This document shows positions 62,096 to 64,000 of a DNA stretch of 64,000 nucleotides, piece by piece. This DNA comes from Paenibacillus sp. PastM-3 (GTDB lineage: Bacteria > Bacillota > Bacilli > Paenibacillales > Paenibacillaceae). The stretch spans positions 62,001-126,000 of the forward strand of contig NZ_JARXXP010000015.1 of NCBI RefSeq assembly GCF_029893965.1. Reading direction: 5' to 3'. Made by a program: the position numbers and the translations under genes. How positions within the stretch are numbered: position 1 is the stretch's first letter; each line of letters opens with the position of its first letter. The notes beneath the pieces are model-generated. The model had not been told where the DNA came from, made no database searches, and was given only the letters and a program-made list of their open reading frames with translations.

Positions 62096-63583
62096 ATGAA
62101 ATTAAAAGAATTATCTTCTTGTCTTGCGGCTTCGCGCCTGTATGGAGACGGGGAAACCGAGATTGTAAATCTTCAGGCAGATTCCCGGAAGGTTAAGCCC
62201 GGCGATTTGTTTATCTGTCTGCCCGGTTTTACGGTGGATGGCCACGACTATGCACCCCAGGCGGCAGCGGGAGGCGCTGCCGCGCTGGTAGTTGAACGGA
62301 AGCTGGATCTGGATCTGCCGCAGCTGATCGTCGATGACTGCCGGTTTGCCATGTCTGTACTTGGAAATGCCTTCTTCGGTTCGCCGAGCAGCCGTATGAA
62401 AATGATTGGCGTGACCGGAACGAACGGCAAAACGACGACCACCTATCTGATTGAGCGGATTATGTCCGATCACGGGCTGAAAACCGGACTTATCGGCACG
62501 ATCCAGCTCCAATATGACGGCCAGACCTATCCGGCTTCCGGCACGACGCAGGAGTCGCTTGAGCTGCAGCGTACGCTTAACGATATGGCGCTGAAAGGTG
62601 TGGAATGCTGTGTTATGGAAGTATCCTCCCATGCGCTTGAACAGGGGCGGGTAAAAGGCACGGATTACCGTACAGCGATTTTTACAAACCTGACCCAGGA
62701 CCATCTGGATTACCATCATACTATGGAGGAGTACCGTGCGGCCAAAGGGCTGTTCTTCTCCCGTCTGGGCAACGTCATTTCACCCTGGAAAGAAGAGCGT
62801 AAGTACGCAGTGCTGAATGCCGATGATGAAGCGAGCGCTTATTTTGCCGCCCAGACTGCAGCGGAAGTGATTACATACGGCATTGATAATGATGCCAACG
62901 TCAGGGCGTCGCAAATATCGATTACAGCCAAAGGAACATTTTTCCATGTGGATACGTTTAAGGGAGAGGCTGATATTTCGCTGCATATGGTCGGCAAATT
63001 CAATGTATATAACGCCCTGGCTGCGATAACCGCCGCACTGCTCGAAGATATCCCGCTGGAAGAGATTAAAGCAAGTCTGGAATCGGTGGCAGGAGTGGCG
63101 GGTCGTGTGGAATCGGTTGACGCGGGGCAGGATTTTGCTGTTATTGTTGACTATGCGCATACGCCGGATGGACTGGAGAATGTGCTGAAGGCCGTGTGCG
63201 AGTTCGCCGGCGGCAAGGTGTTGACCGTATTCGGATGCGGCGGGGACCGGGATAAGACAAAACGCCCGCTTATGGGCAAAATTGCCGCGAAATACAGCGA
63301 CCATGTATTTGTGACTTCGGATAACCCGCGGACAGAGGATCCCCTGCTGATTCTGCAGGATATTGAGGCCGGCCTGAGCGAGGACGGGGTTCCGCAAGAG
63401 CGTTATGAGATGATTCCGGACCGCCGGGAGGCGATCAGAAATGCTATTGAAATGGCAAGCCCCGGCGATGTAGTATTGATTGCGGGGAAAGGTCATGAGA
63501 CCTACCAGCTGATCGGCGGAGTGGTTCATGATTTCGATGACCGCCTTGTCGCCAAAGAAGTTATAAGGGGCCGAAGCTATTGA
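62096..63583 (+). CDS. murE: UDP-MurNAc-L-Ala-D-Glu:meso-DAP ligase MurE
   Basis: A 495-residue Mur ligase that adds the third amino acid of the stem peptide. It shows ATP-binding GVTGTNGKTTTTYL, the central Mur domain with VMEVSSHAL, and C-terminal SDNPRTEDP (the DNPR motif typical of meso-diaminopimelate specificity, as opposed to lysine). ATG 62096 follows GAGGGAT; the frame from 62075 lacks a better site. It overlaps murF by 4 bases. Confidence 0.96.
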   Translation: MKLKELSSCLAASRLYGDGETEIVNLQADSRKVKPGDLFICLPGFTVDGHDYAPQAAAGGAAALVVERKLDLDLPQLIVDDCRFAMSVLGNAFFGSPSSRMKMIGVTGTNGKTTTTYLIERIMSDHGLKTGLIGTIQLQYDGQTYPASGTTQESLELQRTLNDMALKGVECCVMEVSSHALEQGRVKGTDYRTAIFTNLTQDHLDYHHTMEEYRAAKGLFFSRLGNVISPWKEERKYAVLNADDEASAYFAAQTAAEVITYGIDNDANVRASQISITAKGTFFHVDTFKGEADISLHMVGKFNVYNALAAITAALLEDIPLEEIKASLESVAGVAGRVESVDAGQDFAVIVDYAHTPDGLENVLKAVCEFAGGKVLTVFGCGGDRDKTKRPLMGKIAAKYSDHVFVTSDNPRTEDPLLILQDIEAGLSEDGVPQERYEMIPDRREAIRNAIEMASPGDVVLIAGKGHETYQLIGGVVHDFDDRLVAKEVIRGRSY

Positions 63584-64000
63584 TTACAAGAACGCTGCAA
63601 AAAATCGCTGACATGTGCGGAGGAACAACAGGTTCTGCCGCAGATCCGGAACTGGAAATATCGGGAGTCATTACCGACTCCCGCAAAATTACATCAGGCT
63701 GCCTGTTTGTCCCGCTTACGGGAGACAATTTCGACGGGCATGATTACAGTGCGGCGGCACTCACAGCCGGGGCTGCCGCCACACTCTGGCAGCGGGATAA
63801 GGGTGCTGCACCGGAAGGTGCGGTCATTCTGGTTGAGGATACATTGGCTGCCCTGCAGAGACTGGCTGCCGCTTATCTAAGTGAAACAGGCGCGCAGGTT
63901 GTAGGTATAACGGGCAGTAACGGCAAAACGACAACCAAGGATATCGTTACCTCCCTGCTGGAGGGGCAATACAAGGTTCATAAAACTCAGGGAAACTTCA
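63580..64000 (+). CDS. murF: UDP-MurNAc-tripeptide:D-Ala-D-Ala ligase MurF, 3' end missing
   Basis: The frame opens with TTG 63580, overlapping the murE stop by 4 bases, and runs off the window. The about 140 visible residues show the MurF N-terminal domain (GVITDSRKITSGCLFVPLTGDNFDGHDY) and the Mur-ligase P-loop GITGSNGKTTTKDI. It adds D-Ala-D-Ala to complete the pentapeptide precursor. Confidence 0.95.
   Translation, partial: MITRTLQKIADMCGGTTGSAADPELEISGVITDSRKITSGCLFVPLTGDNFDGHDYSAAALTAGAAATLWQRDKGAAPEGAVILVEDTLAALQRLAAAYLSETGAQVVGITGSNGKTTTKDIVTSLLEGQYKVHKTQGNF

Overview
The window looks like the chromosome of a spore-forming Bacilli member, most likely Paenibacillus or a close relative. 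The signs are moderate-to-high GC by eye, Bacillus-like gene order, TTG/GTG starts behind strong Shine-Dalgarno sites, sporulation genes (yqfC, yqfD, ylaJ-like, rsfA-like, spoVD), bacillithiol synthesis (bshC) and many short palindromic repeats between genes. The genus call is inference. It is mainly a core-genome segment. I found no prophage, transposase, CRISPR array, tRNA or rRNA, and no convincing undescribed multi-gene system.

Layout. 1-8.8 kb: nfeD (cut by the window start), floA, a small membrane protein, then the co-oriented run yqfC-yqfD-phoH-pgpH-ybeY-dgkA with overlapping or near-touching genes. 8.8-10.6 kb: cdd inside a repeat-rich non-coding stretch. 10.6-22.5 kb: era, yqzL, recO, a glycine T-box leader, glyQ-glyS, a YqxD-family gene, dnaG, rpoD, a membrane protein, trmK and a Nif3-family gene. 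This is the classic macromolecular-synthesis neighbourhood. 22.6-23.1 kb: RNase P RNA with promoter and terminator. 23.1-28.6 kb: a divergent aminotransferase/MocR-regulator pair, a membrane-anchored subtilisin-like protease and a duplicated inverted repeat. 28.6-34.9 kb: small proteins, a lytic transglycosylase, the nifZ-thiI thiolation pair and a TerC-family transporter. 35-41.3 kb: typA, ylaH, an LCP ligase, a PNPOx-fold protein, a YlaJ-like lipoprotein and the PIN-PhoH protein YlaK. 41.4-47 kb: an orphan solute-binding protein, a coiled-coil secreted protein, a DUF2626 protein, an RsfA-like regulator, panE and a DUF3397 protein. 47-52.4 kb: an oligopeptide ABC transporter (oppA-B-C-F) with a CodY-like box in front and a decayed oppD remnant inside. 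52.5-64 kb: bshC and ahcY, then the division and cell-wall cluster mraZ-rsmH-ftsL-pbpB-spoVD-murE-murF (cut by the window end).

How it fits together: the core blocks cover translation, replication initiation, the vegetative sigma factor, RNA maturation, peptidoglycan synthesis and spore cortex formation. The readable regulation is a T-box (glyQS), MraZ boxes on the mraZ promoter, a CodY-like site (opp), a probable MocR operator and many intrinsic terminators. The most notable local oddities are the wreck of oppD next to a still-intact oppF that lacks the usual C-terminal cysteine motif, and the dense palindromic and tandem repeat tract between cdd and era.
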